Shown here: positions 5,876 through 11,736 of the stretch, in pieces
Numbering within the stretch: the stretch's first letter is position 1
Layout: each line of letters begins with the position of its first letter
From: Bog-473 sp035551835
GTDB lineage: Bacteria; Actinomycetota; Acidimicrobiia; Acidimicrobiales; RAAP-2
DNA: 11,736 nt
Assembly: GCA_035551835.1 (NCBI GenBank)
Contig: DASZMN010000096.1
Coordinates: forward strand, 1 to 11,736
Direction: 5' to 3'
Made by a program: the position numbers and the translations under genes
The notes under the pieces: model-generated
Seen by the model: only the letters and a program-made list of their open reading frames with translations
What the model was told of the DNA's origin: nothing
Databases searched by the model: none

Positions 5876-6828
5876 AGCCCGAGCTCCTCGCCCAGGGCGC
5901 GGGCCACCTGGCGGGTGGTGCGGGCGCCGAAGCTGCGCGCAAAGAGATAGGGCAGCAGGAGCACCGGCAGGCCTTCGGGCAAGCCCGCCTGCAAGCGCTG
6001 GAGATGCGTCGAGCGCGTGCGCCGCAGGGTGACGGCGAGCCGGGCCGCATCGAGCACCGGCGTCACCGCGCCGCCCGCCCGCTCGGACAAGACCTGCTCG
6101 GTTGCGGGCTCTCGCATCTGCTCGAAGATCTCCTCGTCGCGCTGGGAGAAGAGCTCGGGCAGGACCCGGTTGACCACCACCGCCGACATGCGCACGGTGG
6201 TCTCCTCGCGCACCCTCGTCACCAGCTCGAGCGTCTCGTTGACCGGCATCTCCTCGGGCGTGCAGACGGCGACCAGGCCCGTCTGGCGCTGGTCGGAGAG
6301 GATCTCGAGCATCCATTCGGTCTGGCTGCGGATGAGCCCGACCTTGACCAGGTCGTTGATCGCCTGGGGCGCGGCCAGCTGGCCGACGATGTGGCCGCTG
6401 GCCGGCGCGTCGACGACCACGAGGTCGTAGTGGCGCTCCTTGACCTCCCAGGCGAATTTGCCGACGGTCAGGATCTCGCGCACGCCCGGCGCGGCCGTGG
6501 CGACGAAGTCGAACGCCTTGGCCAGCGGGCCGATGCGGCCGACGACCGGGATGCGCAGCTGGAGCTTCAGGTACTCCCGCAGCGACGCCTCGGTGTCCAT
6601 CGACATCGACCAGATGCCCGGCGCGATCTCCCGCGGCGTGAAGTCGGTCGGCGGCGCCTCGAAGAGCGCGGTCACGTCCCCCTTGGCGTCGGTCTCGCAG
6701 ACCAACACGCGCTTGCCCTGCTCGGCCGCCAGCTGGGCCAGGCCGGCGGCGACGGTCGTCTTGCCGACGCCGCCCTTGCCGGTGACGAAGACCAGTTTCA
6801 GGTCGAGCAGGTCCGGTGCGCCGCTCAC
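5872..6828 (-). CDS. ArsA/Get3-like ATPase, first subunit (Rv3679-like)
   Basis: A 318-residue ArsA/Get3-family ATPase, cytoplasmic, likely half of a heterodimer with the next gene. It has the full deviant Walker A motif GKGGVGKTT (17-25) with signature Lys18. CETDAKGD (44-51) is at the position of switch 1, and DLVVVDAPASGH (135-146) is the Walker B/switch 2 region, close to the DTAPTGH motif of Get3 and ArsA. VVVNRVLPE (217-225) is the adenine-binding region. No CXXC pair is present. The start is GTG 6828-6826, the most upstream in its frame; a GGAAA stretch is the only weak ribosome binding site, so coupling with DUF3107, 52 bp upstream, is possible. By family, the pair may handle hydrophobic or membrane-bound client proteins; this is inference. 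The four-base overlap with subunit 2 suggests matched expression. Confidence 0.9.
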   Translation of the reverse strand: MSGAPDLLDLKLVFVTGKGGVGKTTVAAGLAQLAAEQGKRVLVCETDAKGDVTALFEAPPTDFTPREIAPGIWSMSMDTEASLREYLKLQLRIPVVGRIGPLAKAFDFVATAAPGVREILTVGKFAWEVKERHYDLVVVDAPASGHIVGQLAAPQAINDLVKVGLIRSQTEWMLEILSDQRQTGLVAVCTPEEMPVNETLELVTRVREETTVRMSAVVVNRVLPELFSQRDEEIFEQMREPATEQVLSERAGGAVTPVLDAARLAVTLRRTRSTHLQRLQAGLPEGLPVLLLPYLFARSFGARTTRQVARALGEELGL

Positions 6829-6835
6829 CGTTTCC

Positions 6836-6860
6836 GCGCTCGCGCTCGCGCCCGCGCCCG
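6836..6860. repeat. GC hexamer low-complexity tract
   Basis: About four degenerate copies of GCGCTC/GCGCCC lie in the 52-bp gap between DUF3107 and ArsA-like gene 1, directly upstream of the latter's start on the minus strand. Probably replication slippage; no function is evident. Confidence 0.4.
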
Positions 6861-6880
6861 GCCAACGGCCATCGGTGTCC

Positions 6881-7117
6881 TCAGGGCGCGCCGAAACCGA
6901 CGCGGCGCTCGGTGGAGGGCGCCCCGACCTCGATGTAGGCCACCTTGACCACCGGGACGCCCACCCGGCGGCCCTTGCGGTCGGTCAGCCAGAGGACCCC
7001 GTCGCCCGTTTCGAGCATCTTCTCGATGTCCTTCACCAGCGTGTCGCGGTCGGCATCCTCGGGCATCTCCACCTCGAGCTCCTTGGGGGTGTGGGTGATG
7101 CCAATGCGCACGTCCAC
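6881..7117 (-). CDS. DUF3107 family small protein
   Basis: A 78-residue protein typical of DUF3107, an actinobacterial family (M. tuberculosis Rv3208A/TB9.4) of unknown function. The family pattern is plain: N-terminal VRIGITHTPKELEVE, a central acidic helix (DADRDTLVKDIEKML), then GVLWLTDRKGRRVGVPVVKVAYIEVG and the conserved C-terminal RRVGFG. It looks like a compact alpha/beta domain without membrane segments or catalytic motifs. I chose GTG 7117-7115 because AGGAG lies 9 bases upstream (7131-7127); a second GTG two codons later has worse spacing. It is the first gene of the minus-strand run leading into the two ArsA-like ATPases and is divergent from the HD-domain gene. The linkage suggests a role with the ATPases, but linkage is the only evidence in this window. 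Confidence 0.9.
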   Translation of the reverse strand: MDVRIGITHTPKELEVEMPEDADRDTLVKDIEKMLETGDGVLWLTDRKGRRVGVPVVKVAYIEVGAPSTERRVGFGAP

Positions 7118-7175
7118 CTGGTGACACTCCTCTCGACGACCGGTTCAGGGGTTCTCCCCGGTGACCTGGACGTTA

Positions 7176-7189
7176 CTGCCACGCGGCAG
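7176..7189. repeat. Inverted repeat in the DUF3107/HD divergent gap
   Basis: CTGCC-ACGC-GGCAG, a perfect 5-bp inverted repeat with a 4-bp centre, 10 bp upstream of the chosen ATG of the HD gene and about 60 bp upstream of the DUF3107 start. Candidate operator for either gene; if the HD gene starts at GTG 7161 it would be coding instead. Confidence 0.35.
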
Positions 7190-7199
7190 ACTGCAGCAC

Positions 7200-8381
7200 A
7201 TGAGCGGAGCCGATGGCACGGTGGGGACCGAGCGCAACGTCCGCTGGGCAGCGACGATGGCGGGCTATGCGGGCCCCGTGCGCCTGGCCCACGCGGACTC
7301 GCACGCCCGGGTGGAGCCGGCGCCCGACACCGCCCCGGCGGACCACCCTCCCGTGACGTCGCCCCGCGGCCGCACCGAGCGCGAGGACCTGGAGGCGGCG
7401 CTGCTCGCGCCCGGTGCCACCCGGGCCGCCGGCGCCGGCAACCGCCCCCGCGCCGAGGACCCCGACGCGTGGCGCACGAGCTTCGAGCGCGACCGCGACC
7501 GCATCTTGCACGCCACCGCCTTCCGCCGGCTGGCCGGCAAGACCCAGGTGTTCGTCTTCCCCCAGGACCATCAGCGCACGCGGCTGACCCACGCGCTCGA
7601 GGTGGCGCAGGTGGCGGCCGCCATCGCCCGGGCCCTGCGGCTCAACGTCGCGCTCACCGAGGCGATCGCCCTCGGCCACGACTGCGGCCACGGGCCGGGC
7701 GGCCACGCCAGCGAGGACGCGCTCGACCCGTACGTGGCCGGCGGCTTCGACCACGCCCCGTGGGGCGCGCTGGTCTCACTGGCGCCGCTCAACCTGTGCG
7801 CCGAGACGGTCGACGGCATCGCCAACCACAGCTGGTCGCGCCCGGCGCCGTCCACCCCCGAGGGCGAGGTGGTCAGCTGGGCGGACCGGATCGCCTACGT
7901 GTGCCACGACTGGGAGGACGCGGTGCTGGCGGGGATCGTGGCGGCGTCGCAGCTCCCCGACGCCGTGCGCACGCGGTGCGGGGAACGCAGGAGCGCCCAG
8001 CTGGGCGCGTTCATCGCCGGCGTCGTGTCGGCTTCGCTGCGCACCGGCCAGGTCGGCATGGAAGAAGAGGAGGCGGAGGCGCTCGCCGCCTTCCGGGCCT
8101 GTAACTACGAACGCATCTACCTGCGGGCGGCGTCGCTGCGCCAGGGCGAGGCCGTCGTGGCGGTCCTGCGCGCCCTGGTCGAGCACTTCTCCGACCGGCC
8201 GCATCTCATCACCGACGACCGGGAGCGGACGCACTCGCCCGACGTGCTCGCCGGCAGCGAGGACGCCGTGCGCGCCGCCGTGACCTACGTCGCCGGCATG
8301 ACCGACCGCTTCGCCTTCCGCCAGGCCGTCGCACTCTTGGGCTGGGACCCGGCCAAGCTGCCGGTCGGCGTCGACGGCTGA
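7200..8381 (+). CDS. HD-domain phosphohydrolase, dGTP triphosphohydrolase (Dgt) family
   Basis: A 393-residue HD-domain protein of the Dgt group, whose members remove triphosphate from dNTPs. Residues 95-118 carry the family hallmark FERDRDRILH..AFRRL.GKTQVF. Metal ligands follow: His131 (RLTHALEVAQVA), His160-Asp161 (GHDCGH) and probably Asp229 (SWADRIAYVCHD). HSW at 210-212 is another conserved site. The segment after HD reads HDCGHGPGGHASE where most relatives have HDxGHPPFGHxGE, so the substrate may differ. The N-terminal 70 residues are rich in Ala, Pro and Arg and unlike the family. The start is uncertain: I took ATG 7200, but GTG 7161 has AGGGG (7147-7151) 9 bases upstream and GTG 7353 would remove most of the odd N-terminus. 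It is divergent from DUF3107 and converges on the crotonase gene with a 24-bp gap. Confidence 0.85.
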   Translation: MSGADGTVGTERNVRWAATMAGYAGPVRLAHADSHARVEPAPDTAPADHPPVTSPRGRTEREDLEAALLAPGATRAAGAGNRPRAEDPDAWRTSFERDRDRILHATAFRRLAGKTQVFVFPQDHQRTRLTHALEVAQVAAAIARALRLNVALTEAIALGHDCGHGPGGHASEDALDPYVAGGFDHAPWGALVSLAPLNLCAETVDGIANHSWSRPAPSTPEGEVVSWADRIAYVCHDWEDAVLAGIVAASQLPDAVRTRCGERRSAQLGAFIAGVVSASLRTGQVGMEEEEAEALAAFRACNYERIYLRAASLRQGEAVVAVLRALVEHFSDRPHLITDDRERTHSPDVLAGSEDAVRAAVTYVAGMTDRFAFRQAVALLGWDPAKLPVGVDG

Positions 8382-8390
8382 GTCGTCCCC

Positions 8391-8405
8391 CTCGCGCAGC
8401 GCGGG
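8391..8405. terminator. Short hairpin between convergent genes
   Basis: CTCGCG (8391-8396) and CGCGGG (8400-8405) form a 6-bp stem (one G-T pair) with a CAG loop, filling the gap between the convergent HD and crotonase genes. No T tract follows on either strand, so it is at best a weak bidirectional terminator. Confidence 0.35.
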
Positions 8406-9242
8406 TCAGGTTGGGCGGTCGGGAAAGTCGGGCGGGCGCCGCCCGGTCAGCGCGGCCACCCCTTCGGCGAAGTCGGCACCCTGCATCATGGCGGCCATGC
8501 GGGCCGCCGCATCGTGCACCGAGGACGCGGCGTCGCCGTGCAGGTCCCGGTAGAGCTGGAACTTCGTCGCCGCCAATGAGGACGGCGCGATCTCGTGGGC
8601 CAGCCCGGCGGCGTAGGAATACGTGAACGCCATCAACTCGTCGGCCGGGAGCGACCGGTTGACGAGTCCCAACCGCTCGGCCTCGTCGGCCAGCACGACC
8701 CGGCTCGACAGCAACAGGTCGGCGGCGCGCGTGACGCCGATGAGGCGAGGCAGGAGCCAGGACAGGCCGTACTCGGCCGGCAGGCCGAGGCGGCCGTGCG
8801 AGGTCGTCAACTTGGCGCCGTGCGCGGCGAAGCGCAGGTCGCAATAGCAGGCGAGGACGAGGCCGACGCCCGCGGCCGGGCCGTTGACGGCGGCGATGAT
8901 CGGCTTGGGGATGCCGAACATGTAGGCGAGGTCGGCGTCGAACTCGGGCCGCACGCCGTAGCCCGGCATGGCGACGTCGTCGCCCAGCCCGGCGTCGTAG
9001 CCCCCACGCTCGACGTGGCCCTCGAGGGCGCGGCTGTCGGCGCCGGCGCAGAAGCCCCGGCCCGACCCGGTCACGACGATGACCCGGACGGCCGGATCGG
9101 CGGCGGCCCGGGCGAGCAGGGCGCGGCACTCGGCGTGCATGCGCCCCGTCCAGGCGTTGAGGCGGTCGGGACGGTGCAATGTCAGCGTGGCGACGCGGTC
9201 GCGCACGCCGTAGCGCGTCACCTTCAGGTCGGACAGCTCCAC
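8406..9242 (-). CDS. Crotonase-fold protein, enoyl-CoA hydratase/isomerase family
   Basis: A 278-residue crotonase-superfamily enzyme acting on an acyl-CoA. Oxyanion-hole segments are GFCAGADS (63-70) and NGPAAGVGL (120-128). DAxxxGLVN-like ADEAERLGLVN (185-195) is also present. By my alignment the two glutamates of classical enoyl-CoA hydratase (rat E144 and E164) are His149 and Asp175 here. Instead there is Glu157 in LPAEYGLSWLLPRLIG, a form shared by a large actinobacterial crotonase subgroup, so hydration of 2-enoyl-CoA should not be assumed. Isomerase or another acyl-CoA reaction is equally possible. The start is GTG 9242-9240, one base after the stop of the upstream barrel gene; there is no separate strong ribosome binding site, which suggests translational coupling. 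It is last in a three-gene operon. Confidence 0.87.
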   Translation of the reverse strand: MELSDLKVTRYGVRDRVATLTLHRPDRLNAWTGRMHAECRALLARAAADPAVRVIVVTGSGRGFCAGADSRALEGHVERGGYDAGLGDDVAMPGYGVRPEFDADLAYMFGIPKPIIAAVNGPAAGVGLVLACYCDLRFAAHGAKLTTSHGRLGLPAEYGLSWLLPRLIGVTRAADLLLSSRVVLADEAERLGLVNRSLPADELMAFTYSYAAGLAHEIAPSSLAATKFQLYRDLHGDAASSVHDAAARMAAMMQGADFAEGVAALTGRRPPDFPDRPT

Positions 9243-9243
9243 C

Positions 9244-9534
9244 TCAGTCGAGCGTGGTGTAGCGCGTCAGGTGGAGGGAACCGGCCTCGACGACGCCGGC
9301 GAACTCGACCTGGAGTGGGTCGTGCTCCGTCTCGCGGGCGAACGCGGCGGCGTCGTCCTCGCTCCACCACAGGGTGACCACCAGCCAGTCCTCGCCGTGG
9401 CGCGCCGTCGTCCGGCGCAAGAACCCCGCTCGGTTCGGCACCAGTTCGGTCTGCAGCCGCTTGTCGAGCGCCAGGAAGGACCCGTCGGTGACGCCGTCGG
9501 CCAACCGGAAGGTGGTCACCTCGACGATCGACAT
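9244..9534 (-). CDS. Dimeric alpha-beta barrel protein (ABM/Dabb-like)
   Basis: A 96-residue single-domain protein with the ferredoxin-like fold of the dimeric alpha-beta barrel superfamily (antibiotic-biosynthesis-monooxygenase-like and stress-responsive barrel proteins). Strand IVEVTTFRLA (3-12) is followed by a helix (residues 18-31), the GFLRRTTAR strand (37-45), EDWLVVTLWW (48-57), a helix (59-69) and a last strand near LHLTRYTTLD. No cofactor motif is visible, which is normal for this fold; members range from monooxygenases and isomerases to heme-degrading enzymes, so the function is open. Start ATG 9534-9532, 9 bases after the VOC stop, with a GGCGGGG stretch as ribosome binding site. 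It lies between the VOC and crotonase genes in one operon. Confidence 0.75.
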   Translation of the reverse strand: MSIVEVTTFRLADGVTDGSFLALDKRLQTELVPNRAGFLRRTTARHGEDWLVVTLWWSEDDAAAFARETEHDPLQVEFAGVVEAGSLHLTRYTTLD

Positions 9535-9543
9535 CGCCCCGCC

Positions 9544-9894
9544 TCAGGCCTGGACCAGCATGAGCGGGTTGCCCTCGGGGTCCGTGATCGCAGCCAGCGT
9601 CGGGCCGTCGGGCACGTCGAACGGCTCGGCCACGATCGTGGCGCCCAGGATGACCGACTTGTCGAGCGACGCACGCAGGTTGGCCACCTGCACGTAGAGG
9701 GTCACGCCGGAACGCTCCCCCTGACGGATGTGGCCGGCGGGCCCCGGCTCGGGCCCTCCGACGCCCGGGGGGATCTCCATGATGAAGCCGTCGCCGATCT
9801 TCCAATTGAACAGATCCGCGTAGAACGCCCGCTGGCGCTCCGGGTCCTTGGCCTCGATCTCCCAGTGCACCACGGGCCGAGCCCAGTCCTGCAC
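9544..9894 (-). CDS. VOC (glyoxalase/bleomycin-resistance) family protein
   Basis: A 116-residue single VOC-domain protein. Members are metal-dependent lyases, isomerases or dioxygenases, or metal-free binding proteins. The first half-module begins VVHWEIEAKDPERQRAFYADLFNW with candidate metal ligand His10. The second begins VTLYVQVANLRASLDKSVILGA (around 64-85) and ends in GPTLAAITDPEGNPLML (98-114), the usual VOC close. Between them lies a Gly/Pro-rich loop (43-53). Not all ligands can be assigned by eye, so catalytic activity is uncertain. The start is GTG 9894-9892 with GGAGG 7 bases upstream (9906-9902). The frame stays open further upstream, but no family homology is visible there. First gene of the operon with the barrel and crotonase genes. 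Confidence 0.85.
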   Translation of the reverse strand: MQDWARPVVHWEIEAKDPERQRAFYADLFNWKIGDGFIMEIPPGVGGPEPGPAGHIRQGERSGVTLYVQVANLRASLDKSVILGATIVAEPFDVPDGPTLAAITDPEGNPLMLVQA

Positions 9895-9970
9895 CTGCGC
9901 ACCTCCCGCTCGTTCGCGCCCACAGTACCGAGCCGCCCCGTCGCCGGCCCCGGTCGCCGGGGCTGGAGGA

Positions 9971-10065
9971 GAATACGCGGACGCGGGCCCCCCGGCGTCG
10001 GCCCGGGTGCAACGGGTTCCGTATTGGGGAAAATGTGCGCCCGAGACCTCAAAACCTGCGTATTC
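9971..10065 (+). repeat. Long-range inverted repeat upstream of the GGDEF gene
   Basis: GAATACGC (9971-9978) and GCGTATTC (10058-10065) are perfect 8-bp complements, extendable to 10 bp with one G-T pair. They enclose smaller hairpins: CGGGCC (9984-9989)/GGCCCG (10000-10005) and ACGG (10012-10015)/CCGT (10019-10022). If transcribed this would be a closed multi-branch element; otherwise it may be a pair of distant operator half-sites. Confidence 0.4.
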
Positions 10066-10111
10066 GGACGGACGACGAAACAACCGTGAGCGAAAGGCCC
10101 CGAAGGAGTAA

Positions 10112-10182
10112 GGTTCCGGAGGGACCGCCCTGGGTTGGGGAAAGCCGGGGCGGAGGAGGACGCTGGGTTTGGCCGCCCAGCG
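10112..10182 (+). promoter_or_regulatory. Structured 5' leader of the GGDEF gene
   Basis: Hairpin A: CCGCCCTGG (10125-10133) with CCGGGGCGG (10145-10153), 9 bp with one G-U pair and an 11-nt loop. Hairpin B: CGCTGGG (10161-10167) with CCCAGCG (10176-10182), 7 bp perfect with an 8-nt loop. A third stem, GGTTCC (10112-10117) with GGGACC (10121-10126), shares C10125-C10126 with hairpin A, so the two compete. Hairpin B ends 4 bases before the AGGGGA ribosome binding site (10187-10192). This arrangement suits control of translation; it matches no riboswitch class that I can recognise. Confidence 0.4.
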
Positions 10183-10200
10183 GAATAGGGGACGACACGC

Positions 10201-11736
10201 GTGCAGCATTGGACTCAAGTCCTCACCAACATCGCGTTGGTGGAGTTCGTCCTCCTGGCGGCGCTCACCACCTTGCAGTGGGTCAGGCACCGGATCCGGG
10301 GCGCGGGCTGGGTGGCGCTCACGTTCGCCCTGCTGGGCGGGATCTCGCTACTGGTCAAGTACGACCTGAGCCTGTTGGAGCACCCGATCGCGCTCAAGAC
10401 CCTGATCGCCTTGATCTTGGTGGTGCCGTACTGCCTGTTCCGGTTCGCCGCCTCGTTCCGTCAGCCGAGCCTCGCGGTGAGGACCGGTGCCCTCGCCAAG
10501 ACGTTCGGCATCGTCGTGTTCACGTACACGCTGAGCAACCTGCCGTCCCCGCTCGCACCGCCACCACCGCACTGGCTCGCGTTCCGCGTCTCGTTCCTGG
10601 TCGAGTTCACGGTCCTCTTCGCGTACGTCGTCGTTCGCCTCTTCATGGCGGGCGCCGGAGAGCCGCCCGTCGCGGCCTACCGGATGCGCCTGCTGGCCGT
10701 GGCCGTCGCGGGCTTCCAGGTGCAGGTCGTCGTCGCGGCGCTGCAGCTCCAAGGCGCGACCATTGACCTGGTCACCGAGGCGATCACCGTGGCGATGGGC
10801 ATCTTGTTCCTGGCCGCACTGGTGCTCCCCTCATTCATCCGGGTGGCGCTCAGCCGGCGAGCTGACGTCGCCTTCCGTCAGGCCGTGGGCGAACTGGTTT
10901 CCGCCAGCGACTCCAGGGACGTGGGCGACCGGTTACTGCCCCACGTGTGCGCGCTCGTGGGCGCGTCGAAGGCGGCGCTGCTGACGAGCGACGGCATCGT
11001 CGTGGCCCGCTATCCGCGCGGGTCGAACGCCGACGGCACCAACGAGTGGGGCGCCGGGGACGACGAGCAGCGACGGATCATCGTGCGGACCCATCGCGGC
11101 CCCACCCACGTGCTCGCCGTGAAGATCAGCCGCTACATGCCGTATTTCGGGAGCGAGGAGCTGCACAAGCTCGACGAGCTGGCGAGCATGGTCGGCCTGG
11201 CCATCGAGCGATGCGAGATGGTCGAGCAGGTGGCGTTCCAGGCGTCCCACGACAGCCTGACCGGGCTGGCCAATCGCACACTCTTCATGCAGCGTCTCGA
11301 CGAGGCGCTGCATCATGTCGGCCGGCGCAGCGCGTCGGTGGCGCTGATCTTCATCGACCTCGACCGCTTCAAGCTGGTCAACGACCGCGCCGACCATTCA
11401 GCCGGTGACGTCGTCCTGCAGGAGATGGCCAAGCGCATGACGGCCATGACCCGCGGCGTGGACCTGGTGGCACGCTTCGGCGGCGACGAGTTCGTGGCCT
11501 TTGCCGAGGTCGACCACGAGGACGACGCGCTCGAAATGGCCGAGCGGATCCGCCGCGGCCTCAGCGAGCCCATCCAGCTCGGCGACGTGCAGCTCGTCGT
11601 CACCTCGAGCATCGGCGTCGTCCTCACCTCGGACGGGACGTCGCCGGCGGCGCTCCTGCTCCGTGACGCCGACAACGCGATGTACGACGCGAAGCGCGCG
11701 GGCCGCGACCAGGTGATCATGTACCGCACCAACGCG
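10201..11736 (+). CDS. Membrane-bound diguanylate cyclase, 7TM-GAF-GGDEF (3' end beyond window)
   Basis: Makes c-di-GMP from two GTP. The frame is open for 512 codons and runs off the right edge. The first 215 residues contain about seven hydrophobic helices (roughly 8-28, 36-53, 64-82, 99-112, 130-149, 162-182, 193-214), a membrane sensor of unknown ligand. A GAF-like region (about 222-345) follows, then the cyclase domain: DSLTGLANR (351-359), FIDLDRFK (384-391, metal ligand Asp386), intact GGDEF (427-431) and the product-inhibition I-site RGVD (418-421) five residues before it. Later family blocks SSIGV (469-473) and DADNAMYDAKRAGRDQV (489-505) are present, so the GGDEF domain is nearly complete; an EAL domain could follow outside the window. 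The start is GTG 10201, with AGGGGA 8 bases upstream and an in-frame TAG at 10186-10188. Codon 245 (10933-10935) is TTA, rare in such DNA. Confidence 0.92.
   Translation, partial: MQHWTQVLTNIALVEFVLLAALTTLQWVRHRIRGAGWVALTFALLGGISLLVKYDLSLLEHPIALKTLIALILVVPYCLFRFAASFRQPSLAVRTGALAKTFGIVVFTYTLSNLPSPLAPPPPHWLAFRVSFLVEFTVLFAYVVVRLFMAGAGEPPVAAYRMRLLAVAVAGFQVQVVVAALQLQGATIDLVTEAITVAMGILFLAALVLPSFIRVALSRRADVAFRQAVGELVSASDSRDVGDRLLPHVCALVGASKAALLTSDGIVVARYPRGSNADGTNEWGAGDDEQRRIIVRTHRGPTHVLAVKISRYMPYFGSEELHKLDELASMVGLAIERCEMVEQVAFQASHDSLTGLANRTLFMQRLDEALHHVGRRSASVALIFIDLDRFKLVNDRADHSAGDVVLQEMAKRMTAMTRGVDLVARFGGDEFVAFAEVDHEDDALEMAERIRRGLSEPIQLGDVQLVVTSSIGVVLTSDGTSPAALLLRDADNAMYDAKRAGRDQVIMYRTNA

Larger units (their letters stand above)
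9895..10200. other. 306-bp divergent intergenic region
   Basis: Non-coding space between the VOC operon (minus) and the diguanylate cyclase gene (plus). The left part should hold the VOC promoter; on the minus strand TACTGT (9928-9923) is a possible -10 without a clear -35. The rest holds a long-range inverted repeat, two strong hairpins and a repeated 9-mer TTGGGGAAA (10024-10032 and 10135-10143). I see no protein gene in it. Confidence 0.55.

Noticed and set aside
5860..8104. Long plus-strand frames (5860-6948 and 6440-8104) across the first ATPase gene and the HD gene.
   Set aside because: They are antisense or out-of-frame shadows; the recognised proteins in the other frames account for the whole region.
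9988..9993. CCCCCC run suggesting a 6C RNA.
   Set aside because: The 6C RNA needs two hairpins each with a C-rich loop; only one run is present and half of it is in a stem.
10033..10089. An 18-codon open frame in the GGDEF leader, with GGGGA shortly before its ATG.
   Set aside because: The spacing from GGGGA to ATG is only about 2-3 bases, the peptide has no run of regulatory codons, and such short frames are common by chance.
10100..10112. CCGAAGGAGTAAG resembles the conserved core of glycine riboswitches.
   Set aside because: The flanking GAGAG segment, its pairing partner and the CUCAGGC-like segment of the glycine aptamer are missing, and the downstream gene is a diguanylate cyclase rather than a glycine-related gene. 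A short chance match.

Overview
The window is very GC-rich DNA from an actinomycete (Actinomycetota). The gene content shows this: a WhiB-family regulator of the WhiB1 type, the PdtaS sensor kinase, a DUF3107 protein and a pair of ArsA/Get3-like ATPases resembling mycobacterial Rv3679-Rv3680. The divergence of the rest fits a deep, non-mycobacterial lineage (Acidimicrobiia would be a reasonable guess), but that is inference. It reads as ordinary chromosome: I see no insertion sequence, phage gene, CRISPR array, tRNA or rRNA.

Left part (1-4404). A glycerophosphodiester phosphodiesterase gene runs off the left edge on the minus strand. It is divergent from whiB1 (779-1078, plus). The 165-bp gap between them has two CRP/GlxR-type operators (639-654 and 740-755) and a two-part hairpin just before the whiB1 ribosome binding site. 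Converging on whiB1 is a minus-strand group: O-methyltransferase, then a PHP-family histidinol-phosphatase-like hydrolase, then pdtaS. The last two overlap by one base. The whiB1/pdtaS tail-to-tail arrangement is the same as in Mycobacterium tuberculosis (Rv3219/Rv3220c).

Middle part (4405-8381). A 310-bp non-coding stretch holds a cluster of inverted repeats and a perfect-to-near-perfect 18-bp tandem repeat. Next comes a minus-strand operon read as DUF3107, ArsA-like ATPase 1, ArsA-like ATPase 2, in which the two ATPases overlap by four bases (GTGA). They probably work as a heterodimer: subunit 1 keeps the signature lysine of the deviant Walker A motif and subunit 2 does not. Divergent from DUF3107 is an HD-domain Dgt-like phosphohydrolase.

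Right part (8382-11736). A tight minus-strand operon (VOC protein, dimeric alpha-beta barrel protein, crotonase-fold enzyme; gaps of 9 and 1 bases) converges on the HD gene. Past a 306-bp gap, which holds a long-range inverted repeat and two strong hairpins, a plus-strand diguanylate cyclase gene (seven predicted membrane helices, GAF-like region, GGDEF with intact active site and I-site) runs off the right edge. It is open for 512 codons without a stop.

Regulatory theme: cyclic-nucleotide signalling recurs here through CRP-type operators at whiB1, a GGDEF cyclase, and PdtaS, whose mycobacterial counterpart has been reported to respond to c-di-GMP. Any functional link among them is inference.
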